Shown here one piece after another: positions 11,833 through 21,660 of a stretch of DNA of 64,000 bases. The stretch's first letter is position 1, and each line of letters starts with the position of its first letter. Under the pieces are notes generated by a model. That model did not search any database, was not told where the DNA came from, and saw only the letters and a program-made list of their open reading frames with translations. The position numbers and the translations under genes are program-made. This DNA is from Isoetes taiwanensis (taxonomy: Eukaryota > Streptophyta > Lycopodiopsida > Isoetales > Isoetaceae). The stretch covers positions 11,320,913-11,384,912 of the forward strand of contig JAJEKV010000024.1 of assembly GCA_021234155.1 (NCBI GenBank), read 5' to 3'.

Positions 11833-13825
11833 AAAAAGAAATGACGATTACAATTTGGAGAAAACTACAGGGGTTTACGGACACGGATTTGTTGGAAAGG
11901 TTGCTGCAAAAGGTGGTAGATAAAGAGTTCACCTTAGAGGAGATGTTCAAAGACCTCCACAAGTAAGTTGGAATCTTCTTTGCTTTACATAAGCTAAAAC
12001 ACACTTGCTTTAGATATGCGGATTATGCTGTAGGCGAAGTGTATTCCGGAATACACTTTGCTTGCATTTTCGAAAGCAAAGTGAATTCTGGAATACACTT
12101 CGCCCTCCACCAAATGGGCAATGTGTATTCCGGAATACACATTGCCCTCGTTCTCCTGAGCAATGTGTATTCCGGAATACACATTGCCCACAACCACACG
12201 TTTGACAAGTAATGACGTGTAAAAAACATTAAATGCTTAAACGTGTAAAACATACAGAATGTAATGAATTTCGGAATGCAAAATGCTTTAAAACAAAAGT
12301 AAATGTGTTCTCAAAAACACATTCAACAAATCTAAAATGTGGCGGACAGGTAAATAGAAAAGTGAGCTAAGTGTATTCCGGAATACACATTGCTCATTGG
12401 GCCAAGGGCAAAGTGTATTCCGGAATACACTTTGCCGAATTTTGATGGAGCAGCTTAACATAGACTCTTGGGACAGATGCAAGCAACTCTACCCCGTAGC
12501 AACTTCAGATGATCAAATTTCTGCAGTACGCTCCTAAATTTGAGGGCTGGGTATGTTAAAATTATTTCAAAATTTGGTTTATTGAATTTAGGTTGACTTT
12601 GTACCATCTTCATGCAGAGTAAGAAGAAAAACAAAGACCTACCAGAAGGTTTCATGCACCTGGTCAGAACGGCAAGAGAAGAGAGAACGTTAGCTGATAG
12701 GTGTGTCGTGGAGCCGACAATATCGGATTATGAGCGTTTCACCATGTTTGATCAAAATAACTTATTATGTATCACACATGGGGATTGTCCTAAGTTGGTT
12801 GAATCTGTAAAGCCACAAGACTTCATGCTTATCATTGCTGATCTTCCTTATGGCTTCAAATTAAAGGATAGCCGATATGACGACCAACCGTTCAAATTTT
12901 CTGAGTTCAACGCCCTCGTTGATGGGGTAAAACAGATTACAACGGCTAGGCATTGGCGTCTGGTGGTTTTTCATTCCAGCATGCAATCTGGCTTAGTTGA
13001 ATCCAGCTTCAAAACTAACTTCGGTTCACCAGTCCAGGCGGGTTATGAGAACTTGGTCTGGTAAGTTTGTATTCCGAAATACGCTTGCTCTTAGAAGTCC
13101 AAAGGATGTACTGCGTTACATTTTGCTTGTTCTCTTTAAAAGTTAACATGTTATTTGTCTTCTAGGTACAAGACCAATATTAACTACGATGGTGGAGGAC
13201 CGAGATTGCTAAGTAAATTTGAGTATCTTCATGGAGCTTTGATGGAAAAAGAACTATGGAACATTTTAACACTGCAGCCTGCCAAGACTTCTCTGACGTT
13301 TTGGAGTTTCCTGCTGTGTTGCAAAAGTTGCAGGACCCCAGTGCACAGGGCAGAGTAGTCAATTACTACCAAAAACCGCAGAAGCTCATAAACCATCTCA
13401 TAGACATGTTTTCACGTCCAGGAGATTGGATTCTTGATGCCTTCGCTGGTTCTGGCACCACAACCGCCTGTGCACTGAAAAAAGGCCACAATTGTGTTGC
13501 CGTAGATATTGACAAGGAGGCCGTGAACTTTATTAGGATGAGATTGGCTGCCTTACCTACTCTACCGGACGAGAATCAAGAATTAGGTGCCAAATCATCT
13601 TCTGATCTTGTCAAGTTAACTTCCTCAGAGATACAGCCGCCTTCTACTAGCTCTTTGGATGATGAGGCCGACTTCATAGAACTGAAAGAAGTAGCTCTGG
13701 CTGCTATTCCAGAAGTGCCCAAAGAACAAGAAGTTGCAAAATCATCTCCAAAGGAGCAAGCTGTAGTAGAGGACAAGGGTGAGCCAAGCAAAAAAAATGA
13801 AGATGATTATGATTTGGACATTTAA
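11823..13825 (+). CDS. Beta-class DNA amino-methyltransferase, catalytic part (N6-adenine or N4-cytosine)
   Basis: Three exons: about 11823-11962 (ending FTLEEMFKDLHK), about 12618-13060 and 13166-13825. The introns are 11963-12617 (GTAAGT...CAG) and 13061-13165 (GTAAGT...TAG). Exon 2 carries ADLPYGF at about 12838-12858, the motif IV position, with Leu where DPPY is usual. Exon 3 carries NYYQKPQKLI then WILDAFAGSGTTTACAL, the S-adenosylmethionine motif I. Motif IV before motif I is the beta-class order of the N6_N4_Mtase family. An acidic, proline-containing tail follows and ends EDDYDLDI. One frame change near 13245, in an A-run, separates KFEYLHGALMEKE from MEHFNTAACQDF. The family transfers methyl groups to exocyclic amines of DNA bases and is normally bacterial or phage. 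Here it has spliceosomal introns, so it is a resident eukaryotic gene. Target base and activity cannot be told from the sequence. Confidence 0.85.
12033..12430. repeat. 42-bp phased palindrome array in a methyltransferase intron
   Basis: Six copies of an 18-bp palindrome start at 12039, 12081, 12123, 12165, 12371 and 12413. Five are exactly GTGTATTCCGGAATACAC; the one at 12081 is GTGAATTCTGGAATACAC. The first four are spaced exactly 42 bp, and the last two also 42 bp, with a 206-bp step between the groups. Flanks extend the symmetry: 12116-12147 is a perfect 32-bp palindrome. Copies 1 and 2 are also inverted relative to each other: 12033-12063 pairs with 12074-12104 at 29 of 31 positions around a 10-base loop. 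The whole array lies between the GTAAGT at 11963 and the acceptor at 12617. Confidence 0.95.
13069..13084. repeat. Palindrome in the last methyltransferase intron
   Basis: TGTATTCCGAAATACG lies 8 bp after the donor GTAAGT of the 105-bp intron 13061-13165, followed by GCTTGCTC, a flank like that of the other copies. It is a degraded member of the family. Its presence means both introns of the catalytic part contain at least one copy. Confidence 0.7.
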
Positions 13826-14640
13826 GGTGCTTTGATCTCAAAACATTATCTATTGATTTAATTTATTGCCCCGATTTGACGTCTTGATGAATTTTAATGA
13901 ACTTGACATTGTTGCTTCACCTCCTTTTTGATGTGTTTAATTTCCGAAATTCTGCTCATTAGATGTTCAGGCTTTTCATGGTTTTTAAAAGTCCTTGATC
14001 ATTTAAGCAAGGTTGTAATCTACTTGTAGCCCCAAAAATGCGAGAAAGAAAATCAGACAAGAGTAAAACTTTAGTTAATTTTCAAAAATAACCAATTTCA
14101 AGAGTAGGACAATTTTTTTTACGGGAATCTTTGAAACGGAGTGCTGCAACACTCCCGTTTAATTTACAATCGTGTTCTTTACAACATTTGCAAAAAACAC
14201 AAATACCGTAGTAAAGCACAGGCTGGAATCCAGGCAGCGTGTATGATTTGAAATCCACCATTTTTAGCTCTACCATAGCTATGGCCTATTTTTTTCGCTC
14301 CACCAAACAGCCATTGCCATAGCTGCAAGATACGAAGCCATCCATCCATCCACATAACCATTACAATTGCAACCTATTTTTCACCCTATAAGCACAGCAG
14401 AGCAATACAATAAAATGCACAGCAGAGCAAAAATAAGGTTATAGGCATACTGTAAGTTGGAAGCTTGCTTATTGGAATCAGTCAACAGCAAAAGCAAAGC
14501 CCACCCAGACAGATGCTTTGTAAATCTCTCTTTCTTCTTGACGATGTGGGCGTGTATGAATAGGGGTGCAGCCGGACAGCTGCAACAGCTTGAAATGCCA
14601 GCGACCTGTCTGCTCCTTGGATCAATCGATACCAGATACC
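13826..14640. other. 3' flank of the methyltransferase gene, no gene seen
   Basis: AT-rich DNA with no convincing coding sequence. A short hairpin with AAACGG-AGTG and CACTCC-GTTT arms lies at about 14132-14161, preceded by GGGAATCTTTGA. The same GGGAATCTTTGA recurs at about 59981 downstream of DUF7869 copy B, followed again by CCCGTTT motifs. It may be a shared end of the two elements. Confidence 0.3.
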
Positions 14641-15025
14641 CTTTGCTAGGAAAATGGATATGTACAAAAGCATGGCAGAAAATCCATGCAATTCCAACTT
14701 CCTCATGGCATAATTGGCAAAAAAAGCAGGCAGAAAGGACCAGGATTGCTTTGCATGGAAATAATGGCTTGTTGAGACCAACCTCTAGGATCTTGGCTAC
14801 TAGGAAGACATTTGAAAAATATATTGTATGCCACACAAAAGAAGAAGGGATGCAAAAAGGATAGTAGTTGTTGAGAAAAGGTTACCATCACATTGTACTC
14901 AAAAAAGTATCTTGGATGGGCACAAATTGCAATGATTGAATTCCATAAAGATATATTTCTTTTATGCATTCTGTTAAATATTGTCTCACCAGTTTGTAAG
15001 ATCCTACATTTTCCATACACATTGG
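14640..15025. repeat. Dispersed repeat, copy 1 (PPR-associated)
   Basis: The segment matches 18543-18870 in the same orientation, beginning at GATACCCTTTGCTA and continuing through TTGAAAAATATATT and CACAAATTGCAATGATTG. Copy 2 lacks about 60 bp that are present here. The right part of this copy overlaps the PPR reading frame. Confidence 0.8.
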
Positions 15026-15270
15026 TTATGGCAGCAGCTAAAACTACATCCGCTTCAAGACCAGACTTTAAAATATAATCATAAACTTGCTTATCTTCTG
15101 GTAAGGCTCCCATTAAAGCACAGGTGTCAAGAATCATTGTCAATACAATCTTATCTGGTTCAACATTCTCCTCTTGCATATTTTGGAAAGCATGCAAAGC
15201 CTGTCCTTCATATCCGCATTGGACATACGAACTAGCCAATCCAGTCCATGTGACAACATCCCATTCGTCA
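14890..15270 (-). pseudogene. PPR (pentatricopeptide repeat) protein fragment
   Basis: A minus-strand open stretch reads VVTWTGLASSYVQCG, then ALHAFQNMQEENVEPDKIVL, ILDTCALMGALPEDKQVYDY, VVLAAAITNVYGKCR and ISLWNSIIA. These are successive repeats with the P/L/S spacing and wording of plant PLS-class PPR proteins, which act in organelle RNA editing or processing. Only about three to four repeats are present, without a start region, an organelle-targeting peptide or an E/DYW tail, whereas family members have many more. Upstream the frame continues into unrelated sequence, and downstream it runs into the dispersed repeat. It is a captured or eroded fragment. Confidence 0.8.
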
Positions 15271-15565
15271 ATCCTAATATTTGACGACGCACATATTCTA
15301 AACGGGGTGCACCCTGGACTACTACAATCATCGGATCTGTCGATCCAATTTCCAGACTGTATGTGGGCACCTCTCGTTTCGCTTACGCTCAATTATGATT
15401 GGGGATGCCTATGATTTTAAAATGTCAAATACGAGTTTGCCTAAGGTTTTGATGCAATACCGAATATAGTTTCCATGCAGAGGAAAAATTTCAAGGTATT
15501 AAGCGTCTATAGAAAACCTGTGCATTTTGAAAATGCTTAAGTAGGCTGGAATTTTGGTCTTGAAC

Positions 15566-15790
15566 CTCAGCCATAAGTTACGGTGGGTATATTTGGAAGC
15601 AAAACAGCTTCTGGCATAGATTTTGAAACGAATAGAATTGCAAGAAAACAGCTTTAACAGTGGTTGTCTTGGCAAGAACTTTTTTAGTATTATTTACAGT
15701 CTATAGTATATTAAGTAATCAGGAAGATTTCAAGGATTTTGGCTTTTAAATCAGAAAACTCTGAAGGTTTGCAAAATGACTAAGCTTGGG
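15566..15790 (+). repeat. 225-bp repeat, inverted partner of 60051-60275
   Basis: The segment from CAGCCATAAGTTACGG to GCAAAATGACTAAGCTTGG matches the reverse complement of 60051-60275 with few differences. Flanks are unrelated on both sides. One copy lies downstream of the methyltransferase gene and the other downstream of DUF7869 copy B. No coding sequence is visible. Confidence 0.85.
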
Positions 15791-18542
15791 TCTGGCAGGT
15801 GTGTCTGGTGGTGTATTATATCTTGCTTTTAATCCCTTTTTCTGTAATTCCATTCTCAATTTTTGAGTTTGGCAGGGCGTACAACTTCCAATTCTATATG
15901 ATGTTCTTACGCTCAAAATTTCAAGCGTTTCCTAAATTCCAAGCATTTTCGACCTAGGTCGGAGTCGGCCTATTCCGACCCAAGGCCGAATGGGTCCCAA
16001 AAAGCAAAAAGAAAAATTTCCACCCTCTTCTTTGCTGCATCCTTTAGGCACTGAAACAGCCGAAACAGAGCATTTTGGACAAGATATGGGCATCCAAATC
16101 CATTCTTGAGTTCTTCTACTCTCTATTTCAATTGATACATGGCTAAGACATTGCCAGGTAAACTTCTTCCACTGTTTTGAGTTCGGTCTTGCCGTGTTTT
16201 GAAGTCTTGTCGATGTTGAGGTTCTTCCCATAAATATTCTTTTTTTTTAAGATCTGTAGACTATTTTGATGTCTGTTTTAATATGTCAGGGGATGCAACA
16301 GACAAATGCAAGCAACAGATATAGGTACAACATCAAATGCAAGCAAATTTCACGAAACCTATCTTCTACTCTGTCTTATAGCAAAAAGTTTAACAAGAAT
16401 CTACACAAAAAATATTTGAAGTTCAGCTGTATGTTCTAGACATCTTTTCTAAATTAAATGCAACAAACATTTATATACTTTCAGATGTTGCTTTAGGGTG
16501 CTTTTTTCCTGATTTGTTGCAAGGCTAGATGCATGTGTTAGCATGTTAAATATAGGAGTAGGTAAGTTTATTCATATTTGGATAATCACATCAGGGTCTG
16601 GATAAGATACTGTCGTAGGTAAGGCTCTTGTAGAATTATAGAATGTAGCAAAATAACAGGGGGTTCTAGGGGGATTTGATATGGATGTAAGAATGACAGA
16701 TCTTGAAACCATAGACCATATATCCCTACAACAATTGAATGTGTTGTTATAAAAAAAAAAATCATAGATTTTAAGATAAAAAATAATTACATAAGCTGAT
16801 TGGGTATATTGGTTAATGTAGTTTGATAAGGACATCAAATTTTTTTGGTAGAGGCTCGAGCCTTCTTATTTCATGTTCTGAAACGTTCGATAATGCCGTA
16901 ATCAGATGTCAATATATAACTTTTTAAAGCCAAAAGCCTAACCTGAAAGAGAATTTATGTAAGGCTAATTCACAGTAGTTTTTGTAAGAGCTGCTCTTCT
17001 GCCTAAAATTTTGTGGGCCTTCTAATAGAAGAGCCCATGGAAAATTAAGATCCTGCAATCACCCTGCATCGTTTAGCAGGAAAACCCTAATCAATATCAC
17101 AATAGAAACTGCAATAAAAGAGCCGAACCACCCTACATCCTTTCATTGCATGACCTATATGCAGCAGAGGAAATAGCAGGACAACCTTGAAAAACAAATA
17201 GTTTGAAAGAAAAGGACGTCGTCATTTAGCTTTTACCTTTCGTAATTTTTCCCACGCGTTGCATGAGAAATCACACCACGTGGCACACGACAGGTGGCAT
17301 ATTTATACTCAATGATGCCACATGGCTCGTTGCCATCAATTTGAGTTGAAAGGCAATGGCACAATCTACGCCGGTGATTGGGGAGGAGGGACAGGCAAAC
17401 ATTACGGTCTTCTAAAAGTACTTCTCGCACCAAAATGGCTTCGTATTCGATTTGATAAACTCTGCCCAATTTGTTTTCTATTGCGGGAGGTACTTCTTGC
17501 AATGGTTGGGACTATGATCCTGGTATAGTTTTGTATGCAAAATGATATAATACGCCATGTGAGAGCAGCTTATTGTGAGAGCAGCTTATTGTGAGGGCAG
17601 CTTGATGGATTCTCACATGTCGAATTTGTATGCAAAGGTAGGAAAGCTTTATGAAAAGGATGGGTCAAAGCGAAGAAGAATGACATACTGTACGACTTGC
17701 ATGGCGTAACTGGTGATCACTTGCTCGGATGTAGTATCGGCAGATCAATGTTCTTGCATGCTCCATGTTTCGCACAACGTGTCTGTGAGGCTCTGCCGAA
17801 TTGGTGAGAGGGTGTAAAGGCAGATTTGGTGGTGAGGCAACCATCGGAATTAGGGTGGAGGCCTTGGGTGAATACTGTTCTTTCTAATCTTCAACAATGA
17901 GAGGAGGATCATACCAGATGTAGAGAGCCTAGGGCAAAAGCCTGTGGCAATAATTCACGTTCTGCCATGGCAAGCTCTTGAAATGAATCACTGCTCATTC
18001 GTTATCTATCAATGTCCAAAGATTATACTAGCAAGATCCCGGGCAAGTCATTGTGACGAAAGGCTAGGGGAAGACAATCTTGGTATTGCAATTTCTATGC
18101 CGGAGGACAACTGGAAAGGTAATGGATTGGGTGACAAGGAAAGTTTTGGTTGTGTTAAGCAATTGGAGGTTTCTTGCATCATGCCATGGCCTATATATAT
18201 AGTGTTCAATTTGTGAAGGATTACCTCAGAGCAGAGAGGTTGTTGGGGATAATGATTGTCTTGATCCCGATCCATTAGCGTTGGGTACCCTGCCATGACC
18301 CTAGGCAAAAGAGGAGAAGTATGAGTAGTCAGACATTATCGTAGCAAGTTTGATTAGTGACACTGCATGTGAGACTATGGTGACGGTTAGGGGCTTGGAT
18401 TGTTGTTGGAGTATGCAATTCATTACAATAGAACAATTGGTGGAAGTAGCCACTTTACAAGAGTATATCGTTGATGAAAGGGACCTACATGTACACAAAT
18501 TTTGAGCATGCACTTCAGGATGAAAGAAATCCAAATAGGAAA
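15791..18542. other. Unassigned region
   Basis: No gene is recognised. There are short open frames on both strands without recognisable motifs. A small tandem repeat, GTGAGAGCAGCTTATT, occurs about three times at 17560-17610. Part of 15950-16230 is GC-richer and slightly coding-like on the minus strand but matches nothing I know. Confidence 0.5.
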
Positions 18543-18870
18543 AGATACCCTTTGCTAAGAAAATGGATATGTACAAAAGCATGGCAGAAAATCCATGCAA
18601 TTCCAACTTCCTCATGACACTTATTGGCAAAAAAAGCAGACAGAAGGGACCAGGATTGCTTTGCATGGAAACAATGGCTTGTTGAGACCAACCTCTAGGA
18701 TCTTGGCTGCCACGAAGACATTTGAAAAATATATTGACTTCAATGCTTTTATGCCCTCTGTATCTTGGGCACAAATTGCAATGATTGGCTTCCATAAAGA
18801 TATATTCTCTAATGCATTTTGTTGAATATTCTCTCACCAGTTTGTAAGGTCCCACACTTTCCGTGCACAT
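18543..18870. repeat. Dispersed repeat, copy 2
   Basis: Direct-orientation match to 14640-15025, internally shorter. It lacks the PPR coding part that follows copy 1, so the PPR fragment and the repeat have separate histories, or copy 2 was truncated at its right end. Confidence 0.8.
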
Positions 18871-19162
18871 TAAATAAAAACTCAAAAAAAAAAAGGGCAA
18901 CCATATCCCATAACACACTAAAACAAAGATTTTATTATTATTATTTTTTGCAAGAAAACCAATGTAAAATAATGTCATTAATTAGGCAAAAAAATTAAAC
19001 AAATTAAAAATAAAAAAAACAACATTGACAAGTTCATGAATACCATTAAATACAACACAGATCCCCATAACAAGCGCAAATTTTCCTTTTTAAAGGTTAG
19101 CTCTCGGACTTGCAAGTGCTCTATGCAAAATGGAATACACACTAAGCTGTGCTGCAACTGAA

Positions 19163-19201
19163 GTGTATTCCAGAATACTATTTTGTATTCTCGAATACAA
19201 A
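19163..19201. repeat. Palindromes upstream of the splice acceptor of DUF7869 copy A
   Basis: GTGTATTCCAGAATACTA at 19163-19180 and TTTGTATTCTCGAATACAAA at 19182-19201. A half site, GGAATACAC, lies at 19132-19140. They precede the acceptor TTCTGCAG at 19242-19249, so they are probably intronic, as in the methyltransferase gene. Confidence 0.8.
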
Positions 19202-19249
19202 TTGACACACCATTAGTATGTTTGCTAATGTGTTTTTGCTCTTCTGCAG

Positions 19250-21660
19250 CGTTTGGAGATGGCAAATGAAATCTTTAACGAACTACCCCCACCTTTTGTA
19301 CCATCCGACTCCTCGGGTTCCGAAAAGACGCACTGTCGACACCCAACTTTTTCTGAAGACACTCCAAGTCCAGTTACAAATAAGCTTCCACAACCATTCC
19401 AAGCTTCTCCGAGTCCATCTCCATCTTGCCTACCCACCCCTTCTGCTGCCACACTGCCAGTACACAATAAGCTTCCACCAGCATTTGTTCCGTCCCCCGA
19501 TGTCGACAACAAGCTACCCCCAGTTTTTGAAGTTTCTCCTGCTACAAGTACACACACGAGACCTGCTGCAATCTCGGAAGAGTGTGAGATCCTCCACAAC
19601 TTTTCCTTTCACGACTTCATCTGGCGAGGATGAAGTTGCGGGGAATAACCACCACTTTCGGTGCCGTGGACATCCAAAGAACACCTTATCAAAGTGCTGC
19701 AACTTTAAGTGCACCCACTACATCCTACAATCCCTCACCTTCTTTCAACATTTTGCCTTACGTGCGCCTCGAACAACTTCAAGTGGACTTTTTCATCTAC
19801 AAGTACACACCTCGAAGAAGAAGAGGTCACCCCTAGAGTGGAACTTTCAAGTGAGGATGAGGATCCCAACTAACAAAGACAAGGCGAAGACCCCAACCAA
19901 CAACAACAAAGATTACATGTTCTCCACCAATCTTCCAAGAAGTTTAAGGTGGATCATACCATGCGAGCCTGCTCATCTGTGAGAAGAAAAAATCTCATGG
20001 ACCGAACAAAAATGAGGAAAATATCGAAAATTAAGTCTTTGCTTCAAATTTGCTTGGGTAATTTTAACATGGCCGGGACTTCGTGCTATCGAGACAACTA
20101 CTGAGTTCTATGACTTTGGCAGCCCAAGACACCTATCTAGCCTATCGTGTAAGACCAACCTACAAGAACAACACCTTCCCCGCACTACATAAATGGTAAA
20201 GAGGTCTCATTAGAAATGCTTTATACTTGTACAATCGTTTAGGGTGCTCAAGAATGTCAAGAATACACAAGAGAATGGATAAGAACCCGAGACTTCGATC
20301 GACATGGTATTCCAACAAAAGTTGTAACAATGTATGCCTTAGTCGCTTTCGTCTTGGATGGATAGATATTTTAAGGAGACATGTGAAAAGTTGCCCAACC
20401 GTAAGGAGTATCATTTGACCGACAACATCACCAAGAAAGACATCTTTCATGAATACAAAGAGTCATGTGGTCGGGCCTCGACATTTTCTTATGTGCACTT
20501 CAAGAACTGGAAAAATGAATTTGGTCTAGTCAAAATTCCCGGAAACATAGAATGTCCATTTGCTCCACGTGTGCGTAATTAAAGAGCCAAAAGAAATGGC
20601 AAAGACTGAGATGGAAAGAAGTAAGTAGAACTTCTTCATTCCTATTTTCATTTCCTTAAGTTCTTTTGACCTGACTCCTTTGTCCAGATATTTTGCAGCG
20701 GAAACTTGCTAGACACCGTGAGCAACAAGCGGCAGAGAGAAGGAAGCTTGCTAAGCACAGGAAGAAAGCTCTGGAGTACATGTCTGTTGTTATCGATGGC
20801 ATGGATCAGAAAAAGACTACTCTACCCCACTTTTTAAACATTCCTAAAGATGTGCCAGAGGAATGCTTTATCAAGGTCCACCTTGTTGGTGCTATGGTCT
20901 TTAAGGGAAGTTTGAAGACCAAAGTCTTCTTGACCTATCCTAACTTGCATGGTGACCCAAACCTCACTATTTCAGTTCTTAACAAGGTACTGTGTGAGCA
21001 AGAGCATCTACCTCCAGTTCTCTACTTGCAACTTGATAACACTACAAGGGAGAACAAGAACCAAACACTTTTTGCCTATTGTGCTATGCTAGTGGAGCTA
21101 GGGATCTTCAAAAAGGTAAAGCTGGGATTCCTACTTGTAGGGCACACTCATGATCAAATAGACCAAATGTTCAGCATATTTTCTGTGAGTCTAAGGAGGA
21201 AGAAGGCTTTTTGTCTTCCTAAATTAGTTCGAATCCTCGAGAAATCTTACAGCCCCACACCAACAGTTGAGCTCCTCAAAGAGACTGCAGACTTTAGAGA
21301 ATTTGTTTTCTCTCTACAATCCAACAGAGAGCAAGCTGTGAACAAGTTAAATGATCTTACTTTTCAACATCATATCAAGTTTTCATTGAAGAATGGAGAG
21401 AGCCTTTTACAAGGAAAAAAAATACACCACAACTACGGACTGGAGTCCAACTGAGGGGGTGCGCTTCCTCAAATATGTTCCAGATATTTCTCTGATTGAA
21501 CGTGCTGAGCAACTACCTCTGAAAAATCCAAAAGAGATCAAACGAAAGAAAAGTACCCCAACTTCATCCTTGGATGCTATTCAAGATGGTATTTCTCTGG
21601 GCTTCAAGTACTTCACAGAAGAAGATCAGACTTGGTGGAGACACAAGGCCCCCAAAAATT
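19250..21660 (+). pseudogene. DUF7869-type gene, copy A
   Basis: After the acceptor at 19249 the frame opens with MANEIFNELPPPF and shows four NKLPP-F-type repeats (about 19270-19530), then a Ser/Thr/Pro-rich linker. A basic, cysteine-containing segment lies at about 19960-20160, and the WMDRYFKETCEKL region, here frameshifted, at 20350-20580. A 67-bp intron (20621-20687) follows. The core exon reads VVIDGMDQKKTTLPHF, KDVPEECFIKVH, LQLDNTTRENKNQ and VGHTHDQIDQMF (20780-21180). That wording and order are those of the uncharacterised DUF7869 family. A one-base excess in an A-run at 21414-21422 shifts the frame; the other frame continues to a stop at 21660. Homology to copy B ends at TWWR, so the C-terminal domain of about 190 residues is lost. 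The core is nearly identical to copy B, so one is a recent duplicate. Frame breaks before the intron coincide with CHG-type changes. Confidence 0.8.

Noticed and set aside
11994-12253. Open frames with repeated CIPEYTL / YSGIHIA peptides
   Set aside because: By-products of translating the 42-bp palindrome array; they lie in an intron and run antisense to the gene.
12033-12430. CRISPR array
   Set aside because: Repeats are evenly spaced, but the genome is eukaryotic, the repeats are perfect palindromes, the spacers are mutually inverted and not unique, there are only six units in an intron, and no cas genes are present.
12039-12430. Heat-shock element cluster (TTCnnGAA)
   Set aside because: The core contains TTCnnGAA, but the conserved symmetry extends well beyond it to GTG...CAC and further, and copies with 0-1 base centres break the heat-shock spacing.
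5898-13825. Endogenised giant virus segment
   Set aside because: A methyltransferase and a DUF7869 gene with introns are not diagnostic, and no capsid, packaging ATPase, polymerase or other core viral gene is seen in 64 kb.
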